Program-made: the position numbers and the translations under genes | NCBI GenBank assembly: GCA_034359265.1 | Contig: CP136898.1 | Span: 34,304,501 to 34,368,500 of the forward strand | Length of the DNA: 64,000 bases | Direction: 5' to 3' | From: Canna indica | Taxonomy: Eukaryota > Streptophyta > Magnoliopsida > Zingiberales > Cannaceae | The notes under the pieces: model-generated | The model's database searches: none | What the model was told of the DNA's origin: nothing | What the model saw: the letters and a program-made list of their open reading frames with translations, nothing else | Shown: in pieces, positions 34,055-47,129 of the stretch | Numbering within the stretch: the first letter of the stretch is position 1 | Layout of the letters: every line of letters begins with the position of its first letter

Positions 34055-34371
34055 TTTATTACTCTCTGGATTTATATTATTATATATTTATTTGTTTATT
34101 TCATCTGATTTAATATATCCGGATTAGTGCTATAGATATGGATTCCAGATACGACGCTGATTATGTTTTATTGATGTATTCTTGCAATTCTGAAATGCTT
34201 AGGAATTTGTTTTCTTGAATATTTGATCTGTGATGTGAATATAATCTGCGTTATCTTTCTGCAACTCCTTTGCGGAATTGAAGAAGACATTGATACACTG
34301 AGATCAAAAATCGATTCAGATGTTTTACAGGCCATTCTCCATGTAATTCATTGCTTTGTTCCTGTTTGAGC

Positions 34372-35434
34372 CTAGGAAGCACGGACACTTCGTGGGACTG
34401 CCGTGACACACGAAGACACTGTAGAATATTAATTAGTATGAAATAATAGAGTTAGCTAGTTAACAGAATTGTTAGAGTTGTTAGTTCTTTGTTAATTAGT
34501 TATCAGAAGCAGAGCTGTAATTTTCTTCTTTAATTCTTGTACTGTTATCACTGTATATATACAGTGATGAATACTTCTGTATTAATTAATATTTTGTGTG
34601 GAATATATTTTTTACACAATATTAAAACCTTCCACACAACAACGAAGATCCATTGATGCTACAAGGATCATATAATCCTGGTATGATTCTTGTTATTGTA
34701 CTTGTATCTGATAGCAATTTTTTAACCTAGAGTAGATCAATCAAACATGCCCTAGCTGCAAAGAATAAGTTAGGGTTTATTAATGGAAATATCCAAGAAC
34801 TAGACGACGGAGATTACTACTATGATAAGTGGAAAATGGTAGATGAAATGGGGATCATAAATTCAATGTCAAAAGACATTGCAGAAACTTTCATTTACAC
34901 TCCATCGGCTAGGAAATTGTGGCTTGATCTTGAAGAACAATTTGGTGTGAGTAATGGCCCACAAATTTACCAGATTCAAAGAAAGATATCTTCAATGGAG
35001 CAAGGGAATACATCAGTAGTTATGTACTATAACTAGCTGAAGAAATTATGGGAGGAACTGAATATTTTGCAACCTTTGCCTAATTGCACATGTGATTCAT
35101 TTACCAGTTTGATGAATATTGCTTCACAGAATAAGTTGATGCAGTTCTTAATGGGTCTAAATAGTTCTTATGACAACATCAAGAATCAGATTCTGGTTCT
35201 TGATCCTATGCCTTATGTCATCAAGGTTTACTCTATGATTTTGAGTGTAGAAAGACAGATCAGTGCAAACAAATTTTGTGGAGAATAGTGACAATAGTGT
35301 CATGTTTACTAAAGGTACAAAGAGTACTCAGATAGGAGGTAACAAAGGTGGTTTCAACAAGAAAAAAGATAATGCTCTAAAAGAAGATAGGACTTGTAAT
35401 TACGGTAAAGGCATTGGTCATACAAAGGATACGA
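34372..35434 (+). pseudogene. Ty1/copia LTR-like leader and gag fragment
   Basis: From about 34419 the sequence looks like a copia LTR (TGTAGAATATTAATTAG, then TATATATACAGTGATGAATAC). A gag frame follows from about 34780: YYDKWKMVDEM, IAETFIYTPSARKLWLDLEE, IQRKISSMEQGNTSVVMYYN, then a stop at 35034, a shift, and LMQFLMGLNSSYDNIKNQIL. A damaged zinc knuckle ([15 protein letters not shown]) is cut off at 35434, where tubulin exon sequence begins. Protease, integrase, reverse transcriptase and the other LTR are absent. Confidence 0.8.
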
Positions 35435-35503
35435 GTGCATGGTTCTTGACAACGAAGCTCTCTACGACATCTGCTTCAGAACCCTCAAACTCACCACTCC
35501 CAG
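35435..35503 (+). pseudogene. Beta-tubulin exon 2 3'-end fragment fused to copia gag
   Basis: The sequence from GAGTGCATGGTTCTTGACAA to the exon end and following intron start repeats 32907-33040. It lacks the TGA seen in copy 1 (it has TGC). It begins exactly where the copia gag stops. Confidence 0.85.
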
Positions 35504-35569
35504 CTGTAAGCAAATTCGTGTTCCGTCAAATAGCTTATGAGCAGTACAAATAGCTTACAGATCTAGGGT

Positions 35570-38500
35570 TAAATTTTTTTTATTAGAAATATTAAATTTA
35601 CATTAAAATTACAGGAAAAGACACGAAGGGTGAGGGTGATATTTACCCTATAAATTAATGTCGGCTCAGTCCAACCCATTGACTAACTCAGTCCATCTTT
35701 CACTCTACAAGGCGACGATTAGGGTTTCACTCTCATTTCTCTCCGCCGCGGCGTACATCCACCCGCCGCCTTCATCACACACCTTCCTTCTTTCTACTTA
35801 ACTTGATCTTCTACCGCTGTCTCTTCTCATCTCTCATTCATTATTATTGATTTTGCACAACCTATTTTCTTTCCTTTTCGTATTGTGCAAGCGATCAATC
35901 GGGTTTCTTCTACTTCTTGTGTTTTTTTTTTATATAATTGGAATTTTCTCTGACTTGGTTGATAATTCGATCGTTGATGTGAGACATTCAATCTGCGTTA
36001 TCTTTCCGCAACTCATTTAATTTGGGTGATGAAGATGACTATAAATAAACTGAGATCAGAATCATCTTATAGAGTTTTCATCAGAAATGTCTGTGTATCT
36101 TCACCTGGTGATTTAATGTTCTTGTTTGATGTGCAATAAGAATTTTTTTGTAGTTGAATCCGGATCAAGATTACGTAGTTTATGCATTGTTGCTTTGTTT
36201 GTTCTATGTCTTGTTTTGCAATTAATTGCCATACTTTTGTTCTTATTCTATTTCTTACTTTTTGATTTCGGCTCCCCAGACGGCATCAATGATGTAAAAA
36301 ATCTCTTAGTTATCCTTGCACTTTGATTTCCCATGAAAAAAATTATGGGGGAATTTTACACTGAGATGCTCTATTACTCTCTGGATTTATATTATTATAT
36401 ATTTATTTGTTTATTTCTTCTGATTTAATAAATTCGGATTAGTGCTATAGATATGGATTCCAGATACGACGCTGATTATGTTTTATTGATGTAATCTTGC
36501 AATTCTGAAATGCATAGGAATTTATTTTCTTGAATATTTGATCTGTGATGTGAATATAATCTGCAAGTGGACTTGCACCCCCACTCCGTGTTTTTCTCTT
36601 TCTATCTCTTTATTAAATAAAGAGAGAGAAAGTTAGAGAGAGAGAAAGACACAGGTGAGGTGCGAGAGTCCATTGGACTCGCCTGATCAAAAATTATTTT
36701 CGATGTTTTACAGGTCATTCTCCAAGTAATTCATCGCTTTGTTCTTCTAACTTCTGGTTGAGCATATTCCAACACAAAAGTGGAGTTCCTTTGCATGAAA
36801 ATTTGTTATACTTTTTTTTGTGTATTTTTCATTATTTTGGTCAGTTTGAGGCAAGGCTTTAATGCTGCATTTAGAATTTATTTATTGTTCTAGATTATTA
36901 TCAATTTCAAAATGTATTCATTCTCGCTAGGTCTGTACTCAAATATTCAATTGGGATTGTTGTTACTTCTTGGTCTTTCTTATATTTAATCAATAGTCTC
37001 AGTTTGAAGAACTCAAACAACTTCCTTAACGAAAATCATGAGATTATGCAAAAATGTATACATGCAAGTGTTGGAGATTATGTTTTGTCTATTTATATCG
37101 TCCTACATTGTTCAAGATAAGAATGTTAGATGTCTATTTTGAATAAAAAATTATAGTATTTGATGAATAATATTATATTTTAACGATAAATGGGCTTGGA
37201 GAAAGGGTTTGAAAATTTCTAAAAGTGGTATTCGTTATAATAATAATAGCTCATGATTAAAGTATTATTCATATCAAAAGTAGCATATTTAAAAAAAATT
37301 AAGTTTTTAATTTCGAAATGTGATCATAAAAAAATGATATTGAGCAAATTAGTGATCATATGATGAAGGACCGAGACCGAACATCATTTTCATGACATAC
37401 ATGGATTGGAGAAGAAGACGACGCATCATAGCAGGCAGGAAAGGATGTGAGCGGTGGTGTAGTGTTTTTTTATTTAATTTAGGAGTATTTTTAGAATTTA
37501 ATTTTTTTTATTTTTATATTCATTAACCATCATATTTTTAGAAATATATTTTAGGAGGGGTTTGAAATATTTACAAATCTCTTCTCCACAATTTTTTTTA
37601 TATAAATTAATATTTTTGATATAAATTATTTTTATATAAATAATTCAAATATTTTTTATACTTTAATATAAATAATCCAGATATTTTTTAACGATTGAGT
37701 ATCATTAACCCAAATATTTTTTATATAAATTAATAATTTTGTATTTTATCTTATTTTTTTTAAACATGAAAAATACGGATAACAAATTTTTAGGAAATTT
37801 AGTTTGCTGTTGTTTTTTTTTTAGGAAATGGCGAGTTTCGCTCAAAAATACAAATAACAAGTTCCTAGGAGCAAGTGCTGTGGTGAGAGGTTGAGAAAGA
37901 GAAGAAGAGACGGAGGAGAGGAGATGCTACAGGCGGAGGAGTCGGCGCGTATAGCCGGTGGAGCTCGTCGTCGCCTGAGTCGCGGGATCGAGGTAGGAGA
38001 TCTTCCCCTTCTCTTTTCTTCCGTATTTGTTTCCCGACGAGGTCGACGAGCGAGGATCAGCCGAGCCCGAATGGTGGCGATCGGCCATGCCGCGAGCGAC
38101 CAGTCGCGGGCGGCCATGTCGCGCGCAGGCCGGCGGCCACCATTCGGTGGGAGTTGGGTCGGATCGGTTGCAGAGGTCGAGGGGAGGGCTGGGGTCGTGG
38201 AGTCGTCGGTCGCCGACGGGTAGCCGGCTGGCCGAGAGGAGGAGATGGGTCTGCGGGTGATCGGAGGAGAAGAGGGAGATCGGGAGAAGAAGAAGAAGAA
38301 GAAGAAGAAGAAGAAGAAGAAGAAGAGAGAGAGGTGGTGGTTGTCCCACCGGCGCCGGGAGCCGCGGGAGAGGCCCGACGAGGCCGACGAGACCGCCGGG
38401 GTGATCAGAGCAAGGAGGTGGCGTCGGGCGCAGGGGCAAGGTGGGGAGAGAGGGAGATGAGTGGGTGAGGAGGGATAAACAGTGTTGAGAGAATAGAACT

Positions 38501-39774
38501 GTATCGTATGAAATTAGGTTGATTTGTAAATTATTAGGGTATTTTTGTAGTTGATCGTAGAGTCGTCGTATCGAGTTGAGGTGAATACCAAAGTTTTAGA
38601 TTTTTGTGTGCTGAACGAGATGGTGGTGTTGGATTTCAGATTGGAGATCGTTTGGTATGATTTTGATATTATTTTAGTATTCTACTGTTGTTTAGTAAGT
38701 GGGTGAAAATTGTGTTTGAAACTAATTTAGTTGGTGGGCCCCGAGTTGTTGGTTGCAGTTGAGGTGAGTATCAATCTTGATCGTTTTTGTGTGCTAAACG
38801 TAATGGTGGGATTGGTTTTTCGAGAAAATATTATTAGGATATTCTTTCAGTTGGTTAGTGGTTGAGGTTGTCAAGGTGTTTAAATAATAGGAAATTATGT
38901 CAGAGAATTTAGTTGATTGATTGGTGTAAAATAATTGTGTTTGGAGAATGGCTTGAGCATGAGTGTTTGGAGAGTGGCTTGAGCATGGGTGTTTGGAGAG
39001 TGGGTTGAGCATGAGTTGAGCCTGCAAGTCTATTGTTCCATGTCTGTTGTTGATTTATCGTCGGAGATAAATTTCGGAAATACCCTTGCTTTCGTTGTTT
39101 GCTTTACTTCTTGAAATTTATTGAACTCCTGTTGCACATTATTGTTGGACATGCCTTGTAGAGAAATTGCATGTGTTGCATTTTATTGGTGTTTATTCTT
39201 GATCATAGTATGTTATGTTAATCCTTTGGTGCCTTGGATTAGTCATCGGGTGCATTGTATCATGTGTTATATTTGACGTTGTTTACTTGTTTAGCATGTT
39301 CTTATCATGTTGATCATGTCATAATCATTTGGAGTTGTTGTGATATTGTTGATCATGATGTTTTATTATTATCTTGTTGATTATGTCATAATCACTTGGA
39401 GTTTTTGTTATATTGTTGATCATGGTGATATACCTTGTTGCACTCTTGGAGTCAAGTTGCATGGTCGTTGTCGATCTAGAGGCTACGGCTTCGGAGAGGA
39501 CTTTGGTCTAGGACCATTTCAATGTGGTACCCCCTAGGGATGGGAGAGGGTTTGGATATTGACTAGTCACTTTGGGTATCTTCGGGTGTGGGGATGTCGG
39601 ATACGACGTCCGTTGGGCTACCTACTTGGTAGGGGTAGTCGCGGGGATGTCGAATACGCTATCCGTCGGGCTACCTGCTTGATGGGGGTAGTCGTGTCAC
39701 CGTTGGAGCGGACGGTTGATGCCACTCTACAGGTGGTAGAGTGCGGGGTTTTTATCCAATAGTCCACACGCTCG
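35570..39774. repeat. Segmental duplication, copy 3
   Basis: Nearly collinear with 24843-28860. It includes the telo-box leader, the snoRNA-like unit (36283-36369), the foldback MITE (36565-36673), the GC-rich part with (AGA)n and the 26-bp repeats. It has 220 bp (37358-37575) absent from copy 1. Confidence 0.9.
36283..36369 (+). ncRNA. Candidate C/D-box snoRNA-like unit (block 3)
   Basis: Same boxes and stem as at 25547 with an identical guide-position sequence. Confidence 0.28.
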
Positions 39775-41370
39775 ATAAATGGGCTTGGATAAGGGGTTTG
39801 AAAGTTTTTAAAAGTGGTATTCGTTATAATAATAATAGCTCATGATTAAAGTATTATTCATATCAAAAGTAGCATATTTTAAAAAAATTAAGTTTTTAAT
39901 TTCGAAATGTAATCATAAAAAAATGATGTTGAGCGAATTAGTGATCATATGATGAAGGACCGAGATCGAACATCATTTTCATGACATACATGGATGGGAG
40001 AAGAAGACGACGCATCATAGCAGGCAGGAAAGGATGTGAGCGGTGGTGTAGTATTTTTTATTTAATTTAGGAGTATTTTTGGAATTTAATTTTTATTTTA
40101 TTTTTATATTCATTAACCCTCATATTTTTAGAAATATATTTTAGGAGGGGTTTGAAATATTTACAAATCTCTTCTCCATAAATTTTTTTATATAAATTAA
40201 TATTTTTGATATATATTATTTTTATATAAATAATTCAAATATTTTTTATACTTTTATATAAATAATCCAGATATTTTTTAACGATTGAGTATCATTAACC
40301 CAAATATTTTTTATATAAATTAATAATTTTGTATTTTATCTTATTTTTTTTAAACATGAAAAATACAGATAACAAATTTTTAGGAAATATAGTTTGCTGT
40401 TGTTTTTTTTTAGGAAAGGGTGAGTTTCGCTAAAAAATTCAAATAACAAGTTCCTAGGAGCAAGTGCTGTGGTGAGAGGTTGAGAAAGAGAAGAAGAGGC
40501 GGAGGAGAGGAGATGCTGCAGGCGGAGGAGTCGGCGCGTGTAGCCGGTGGAGCTCGTCGTCGCCGGAGTAGCCGGCTGGCCGAGAGGAGGAGATGGGTCT
40601 GCGGGTGATCGGAGGAGAGAAGAAGGGGAAGGAGAGAGAGAGGTGGTGGTTGTCCCGCTGGAGCCGGGAGCCGCGGGAGAGGCCCGACGAGGCCGACGAG
40701 ACCGCCGTGGTGATCGCCGGCGTCCGGGAGGTTGGTCGGTGTGGGTTCGAGCGGAGCAGGGAGGTGGCGTCGGGCGCAGGGGCAAGGGGGGGGGGAGAGG
40801 GAGACGAGTGGGTGAGGAGGGATAAACAGTGTTGAGAGAATAGAATTGTATCGTATGAAATTGGGTTGATTTGTAAATTATTAGGATATTTTTGTAGTTG
40901 ATCGTAAAGTCGTCGGATCGAGTTGAGGTGAATACCAAAGTAGTAGATTTTCGCATGCTGAACGAGATGGTGGTGTCGGATTTCAGATTGGAGATCGTTT
41001 GATATGATTTTAATATATTTCAGTATTTTGCTATTGTTTAGTAGGTGAGTGAAAATTATGTTTGAAATTAATTTATTTTGTGGGCCCCGAGTTGTCGGTT
41101 GAAGTTGAGGTAAATAGTAAAAATCTTGATCATTTTCGCGTGCTGAACACGATGATGGTGTCGGATTTCAGATTGGAGATCGTTTGATATGATTTTAATA
41201 TATTTCAGTATTTTGTTAAATCTTGTATTTGATCGGACCAATGAATTGTAATTATTGGTTTTTATGTTGTTGTTTTATTATATGTTATGAGTTGTGGCTT
41301 TTCCTTCCGCTGCGCGGTGTTCGAGTCATCGTCGCTTCCCGGGCCGGGGGACCAGGGCGCGACATGAAAC
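39775..41370. repeat. Partial repeat of the LTR-like block (copy 3b)
   Basis: At 39774/39775 the sequence jumps back to the equivalent of 37187 (GATAAATGGGCTTGGA) and repeats the following part with internal deletions in the GC-rich region. It ends near CCAGGGCGCGACA (41365), which resembles the 3' end of a Ty3-gypsy LTR. Confidence 0.8.
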
Positions 41371-41460
41371 ATGGCTAAAACCTAAACCAAGTACAGTGAA
41401 AAACTATTAGTAGTATAATTGCACACGGGTATAATTGTTTTTGCAAAGTTCCACAGCGTC

Positions 41461-41881
41461 CCTAATCAAGATTGCATCGTTCTTGAAAATAATTTGATTT
41501 CTCGTGATCCAAAGGCTCTAGCACCAGATCATTGCTAAGCATCTACGCTTGTCACTCCATCTAGATCTTTCGATTCTCGGTATAGGTGGTGCATCATTAA
41601 TCCCTAATCGAGATTGCGCCGTTCCTGAAAATAATTTGATTTCTCGTGATCCAAAGGCTCTAGCACGAGATCATTGCTAAGCATCTATGCTTGCCACTCC
41701 ATCTAGATCTTTCGATTCTCGGTATAGGTGGTGCATCATTCGTCCCTAATCGAGATCGCGTCGTTCCTGAAAATAATTTGATTTCTCTTGATCCAAAGGC
41801 TCTAGCACCAGATCATTGCTAAGCATCTACTCTTGCCACTCCACCTAGATCTCTCGATTCTCGGTATAGGTGGTGCATCAT
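41461..41881. repeat. 142-bp tandem repeat, three units (second duplicate)
   Basis: Counterpart of 29218-29622, with the same three units and scattered point changes. Confidence 0.92.
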
Positions 41882-41891
41882 TTATAAGTGC

Positions 41892-42221
41892 CTAATTTGT
41901 TATCTGTCTCCAACCACTCATCGTCAACGAGCAATGTTTAAACAGTACTGATATGACTCTCCCACATCGCAATCTAGTTTTGGTCTGCTGACGACCTCGG
42001 AGGACAATCCAAAATAGGACCTTTATCTTCAAGGGTAGTTGCCCTCGCCACACAAATGAGTTCAGAGAGAAATTGACCCCATGATCCAGAAGGATTTTGT
42101 AGAGCGAAGAAGTCGAGTATATTCCATTTCCTTCCCACCTCCATCGCACCACATCGTCCTCGGAGCTGTGGAAGACCGAGGGTAGCCTGCTTAGCAAATC
42201 TAGAACTGCTCTATCCTCCAC
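41892..42221 (-). pseudogene. LINE ORF2 zf-RVT fragment (copy 2)
   Basis: An open minus-strand frame with VRWRWEGNGIYSTSSLYKIL, then FVWRGQLPLKIKVLFWIVLR, the characteristic start of a zf-RVT region. It is cut at both sides and longer than copy 1, so it is closer to the ancestral state. Confidence 0.75.
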
Positions 42222-42352
42222 TTGTCGTTGTTGATAGCATTATTTCTATTAGTTACATGATTAGATATTGTGCTCTTAGAAGGAACTCCAATACAGAACT
42301 TTTACGGGTTCCCAAGGTGACTAAAGGACTCAGAAGAATTTGGGTATCTAAG

Positions 42353-43166
42353 GTACTGTTTAGTTAGCAAAAATTATTTTCTGATTTGATTTCAGAGAAA
42401 CTGTAAACTTGGTTTCGATTTCTAGTTTTCAATTTTCTGAAAACGCTTTTAGTTAATGAAAATAACATCAGTTCTAGATAGTTGTAACTAGTGAATATTT
42501 ATTTGGTTATAAAAATTAATATTAATTTTTGTTGAACATTTTTAGTATTAATTAAATATTTAGTTAACTTATAAAATTAATATTTGCTAATATGATTATA
42601 AAATATTTGTAAGATTTAATTAATTAAAATTATTGATAATTTAATATTTTTTGTTCAATTAAATATAAAAATTAATTAATGATTATTATAAAATTTCAAA
42701 AAAATTTCAATGGTCTAAAATTAGTTTTGATTAAATTATAAATAGATTAACTTTAAAAAATTGAATAATTTTAAAATTTGAGTTTGAGTCAATTAGATAT
42801 AAATTGATTTAATTAATTTATAAATTTAAGATAATAAAATTTGAATTGAAAATGATGGTTTTATTTTTTATTTTTAAAAATTAAATATAGTTTGATTTAT
42901 TTTTAAATTAATTAATTTTATAAAAAATATATATTTATAATTATAAAGTTGCAACAGTATTTTGATAACGAAATCGATGGTCTCGAAATCATAGAAAACA
43001 ATATTATGATGATTTTATTTTTATTAAGAAAATTAATTTTGTTTTCATTGTGGTTTAGATTCAATTTTATGAAAATACTGAACCAAACACGTTTTCGTAA
43101 GCAGTTTTAATTTTAGTGAAATCGAAATCATGAAAATAGACTTGATTTCGCTAACCAAATTATTTG
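42353..43166. mobile_element. AT-rich MITE (GGTACTGTTTAGTTAGC ends), copy 2
   Basis: Collinear with 30107-30920, with small changes. Confidence 0.65.
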
Positions 43167-43171
43167 GATTG

Positions 43172-43420
43172 AGGATTATCGAAGACAATGATGAGGCAAT
43201 AGCTTTACTGATGGAAGAATTGACAATTCGACCCTTCGAATATTATGAATATTATCCTGAGGCCAGGATGTTCTTCCCAGTAAGTACTCAATTAAATTGG
43301 GACAACCCAAATGACCATAACGCAAATGAAAGAAGGATGGATTTCGTGGCAAGACTAAGCACAGTCAGAAATGAAGCTTGGGCTTTACAAGATCAAACCC
43401 AATGGACTGATGATGAGGAT
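43172..43420 (+). other. Insertion of unknown coding-like DNA, absent from the first duplicate
   Basis: Between GGATTGAGG and GGGAAGAGTTTGGG copy 1 has only a few bases, whereas here about 250 bp are inserted. The insert keeps one frame open with a protein-like composition (EAIALLMEELTIRPF, ARMFFPVSTQLNW, RRMDFVARLSTVRNEAWAL, then an acidic end). I recognise no family. It could be filler from another gene or a virus-like or transposon source. Confidence 0.5.
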
Positions 43421-43448
43421 GGGAAGAGTTTGGGAGGAATTTAAAATA

Positions 43449-43735
43449 TCCTGTTTGGATAATTTTTTTTAAAGGGTTTGGAGGGGTTTCAAATCCCTCC
43501 AAACCTCTCATAATATCTATTTTCAAAACCTAAATTAAAAAATTATTATTCTAAACGAGGGTATAATGATCTGCCAAATTCTTTCAAACTCCTCCAAACC
43601 CCTTACGAAGTTTACCCAATCAAAGGTTTTAAAACTCTTTCAAAAATCTCCAAACTCCTCCCATTTCAAAAACCTTCAGAAACTTTCAAATTCATCCCCT
43701 TCAAATTCTTTGCTCAAAATTATCCAAACATAATG
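43449..43735. mobile_element. PIF-like MITE, copy 2
   Basis: Same inverted ends as 30967-31316, with an internal deletion of about 60 bp. Confidence 0.72.
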
Positions 43736-44133
43736 TAAAATTTACTCTTCTCCACGTGTAGATGGACGCTTCTCATCTAGCAAGACTAGCCGACAAAGAG
43801 TACGTGAATCTCGGTCAAAACACTATGATATATATGAAAGTGTTTTGCGGAAACAATTTGTAAAATGCTTTTTCGAACGACTAAATTACTTTGGCTTGAT
43901 AAACTCGATTCATTAATCAAATAATCTCACCAACAATAAAGCACATAAATTTTTTTATAAAAACGATCTAAAAATTGGAAGCAGCGGCTCGGCTTATCAT
44001 CTTGCCTTATGTAAAGATTTTGCTCACAACTAGGCCTAAGGCATCTAATAAATTATTATTAAATATTAATATTTAAATTTATAATATAGCTCCGAGTTTC
44101 GAGTCCGTCCACCTCCTCTCTCTCTTTTTTACG

Positions 44134-44369
44134 AATAAAACTTGTATGAGCAGCATGCTCATACGAGTTTATATGAGCAAGTCGCTCATCTTCCGTCACC
44201 TCATCTATTACGCATCTTGATGCATTTTTTTAGATGGATTTCAAGATTTGAGATGCGTAATGGATGATGCAATATTCATTACGCATCTTGATGCATTTTT
44301 TTATTGCATCAAGATACGTGACGAATGAGGTGGCGGAAGATGAGCGGCCTCTTCATATAAAGTTTTATT
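44134..44369. mobile_element. Foldback MITE in the tubulin promoter region, copy 2
   Basis: Counterpart of 31718-31952. The right arm has drifted (CTTCATATAAAGTTTTATT), so the arms are no longer exact. Confidence 0.75.
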
Positions 44370-44649
44370 CCTTTTTTTTTTTTACCGCCTACAGACTGTA
44401 AAGTGTAAACACAGTTTGTGAAATTCGAACTCCCCACCGCCTGTTGCGCCTTCCTGTCTATTTGGCAACCAACCGTTGGCTCTTCTTTCACAGTGCATCG
44501 ATGAATTCCACAACCACAACTACCCACAAACTAGCCGTTACGCTTTACCTTGACGACTTTATATACCTCGTTTAGCTTCATCCTCCCTCCTCTTCTTCGT
44601 CTTCATCTAATCGTATCGTCATCGTCCGCAACAACCAACACCGAGAAAG

Positions 44650-45735
44650 ATGCGTGAGATTCTTCACATCCAGTGGGGGGCAATGCGGGAACCAGATCGG
44701 GGCCAAGTTCTGGGAGGTGGTGTGCGTGGAGCACGGCATCGACGCCACCGGCCGCTACTGCGGCGACTCCGACCTGCAGCTGGAGCGCGTAAACGTGTAC
44801 TACAATGAGGCCAACTGCGGCCGATTCGTCCCCCGTGCCGTCCTCATGGATCTCGAGCCCGGCACTATGGACAGCGTCCGCTCCGGCCCCTACGGTCAGA
44901 TCTTCCGTCCTGATAATTTCTTCGGCCAATCCGGCGCCGGCAACAACTGGGCCAAGGGCCACTACACCGAGGGCGCCGAGCTTATTGACTCCGTCCTCGA
45001 CGTCGTCCGCAAGGAAGCTGAGAACTGTGACTGCCTGCAAGGTATTCGATGGAATGCTTGTTAGAATGTTTCTTCCCTTTCTCTCTCCAAAAACAATCGC
45101 ATGACCACGGACTGTTGATTGCTGCAGGCTTCCAGGTTTGTCATTCCTTGGGTGGAGGAACAGGGTCGGGCATGGGAACGCTACTGATCTCAAAGATCAG
45201 GGAGGAGTACCCTGATCGCATGCTGCTCACCTTCTCCGTCTTCCCCTCTCCTAAGGTCTCCGACACCGTCGTTGAGCCCTACAACGCTACCCTCTCCGTT
45301 CACCAGCTCGTCGAGAATGCCGACGAGTGCATGGTTCTCGACAACGAAGCTCTCTACGATATCTGCTTCAGAACCCTCAAACTCACCACGCCCAGCTGTA
45401 AGCAAACCCCTGTCCCGTCAAATAGGTTATGGGAAGTACCAATATGTGCGTGATTAGCGAATTCATTTTGATCTCTCTGTGAACATTCATCGACATTCAT
45501 GGGGAACTCGACTTCCATCCAGGAGATGTTCCACCGGGTGAGCGAGCAGTTCACGGCCATGTTCAGGAGGAAGGCCTTCTTGCACTGGTACACGGGGGAG
45601 GGGATGGACGAGATGGAGTTCACGGAGGCGAAGAGCAACATGAACGACCTGGTGGCGGAGTACCAGCAGTATCAGGACGCTACGGCGGATGTGGAGGAAG
45701 ATTACGAGGAAGAAGAGGAAGCGGAAGAAATGTGA
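44650..45735 (+). pseudogene. Beta-tubulin with internal deletion and shared frameshift (copy 2)
   Basis: Exon 1 (44650-45041), intron (45042-45127) and exon 2 (45128-45397) match copy 1, but codon TGC is intact ([10 protein letters not shown]). The extra base after codon 8 is present here too (T plus six G). After the second donor (CAGCT, then GTAAGC) only about 95 bp of unrelated sequence remain before the C-terminal part resumes at about 45493: [32 protein letters not shown], and an acidic tail ending at TGA 45735. About 140 residues (roughly 223-366 of 445) and the end of intron 2 are deleted. The acidic tail is typical of plant beta-tubulin. Confidence 0.92.
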
Positions 45736-47129
45736 AGCGACGCGGATGTTCTGCAACTTCCAGTTGCCAGTTCATTCTGAATCGTGCGCTTGCTCGTAGT
45801 GCTTTCATTGCGACTAATCTTTTAGTTTTAGATCTGAAGTTAATTATGGGAAAATATCATTGACTATAGTCACCCATTGCCTGAACATTTTGTATGGGAA
45901 AATATTATCTATTGCTCTTCAGTAATTCTCTGAAGCACAAAAACCATTGCGTTGTAGTACTACAAGTCTACAATCATCTCATTTGGGATCGCACTAGTGA
46001 AATTGTTGCCAATCAAATGTAGAATTCATGACGAATTGAGGAGCACGTAGTGAGGTTGCCTCCCCTCCCATTCTCCTCCAATAACTCCAAACCAAACAGA
46101 GCGAGGGCAAATTTGGTATATTATATAGTACATTTTTTTACCATACATTATACAGTATTATTGACTAATTTGTATAGTACTATTACTATTATTATATTGC
46201 TTTGGTGCAGGCATATATAATTATTTAGTATTTTAATTAATAAAATATATTTTAACATATTAGTATTTTAATTAATAAAATAATATTTTACAAAAGAGGT
46301 GTTATAGTTTTAAAAAATATTTTTTATTAAAATCTTTCATAGTTTTTTAATTTAAATTTAGTTTTATAGAATATTCTTGCCTAAGAGTCAGGATCTTCCA
46401 ATTTGGTGTGTCTCCGTGTTCGGTTCAACACTGGTGGGTGGACCTACAAAAGACACTCCGACGCCCAAGTTAGGATGACTCCAAGATAAAGATTTTTGAA
46501 ATTGAAACTTAGGGTTATCTGGATACGTTGCGTCTATATATATTGCAAGGCTAAAGAGGAGTCGAGCTGCCATAAGTGGCTTGTGTGTTACTTCTGGCAA
46601 GCATGTGGCGACTCTTCGTGTTACTTTGGAGTACGTCATATCAATATTTTTGTTGTGTTTTAACATGCATCTTTTTGGCTTCCACGCTTAGTATGACAGT
46701 TTCACTAGTGGAGATCTTCTCACCCTGCGTGGCGATTGTTGATTGGTCTTCGCCTCGATTTTTGGGGAGACATCATGGTGAAAAAAATACGCTTAACTAC
46801 TTATGTGATGGAGGGAGTTTATAGGGAGCCGTCGATCGCTGAGCTAGTCAGTGTAGATTTAATTTTCTTTTCTGACAGGGAAGCGAGGTCTATAAAAGGA
46901 GCCTTTCCTTCCTTGTTTGCGAGTTTTCGTGCGCTTCCTTGGCCTTCGTCTATGGCAAGCTTCAATGGTGTTTAACTCGTTTCTCTTCACCAATATGCTT
47001 CCCAGCCTCGAGTTCTAGTGTTCGTCGTTGACTTTGGGTTTACTATCTTTTCGCATGAGCTGTTTCATCTCTTCTTTGTGGTTCACGTATGCGTACCTTG
47101 TTTTTGAATGTTCCACGTATGCGCTCTTG
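45736..47129. other. 3' flank of tubulin and unassigned DNA
   Basis: The first few hundred bases are probably old tubulin 3'UTR, and 46090-46380 is very AT-rich. From about 46560 the base composition changes to that of the following retrotransposon-like region. Short frames at 46576-46975 could be decayed retrotransposon leader; I see no motif. Confidence 0.4.

Larger units (their letters stand above)
33040..34362. repeat. Segmental duplication, copy 2 (short)
   Basis: It matches 24850-26000 and 35570-36740 almost base for base. It differs by an internal tandem duplication of about 210 bp (33660-33870 repeated at 33871-34080) and by lacking the foldback MITE. It follows the broken tubulin intron directly. 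Confidence 0.88.
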
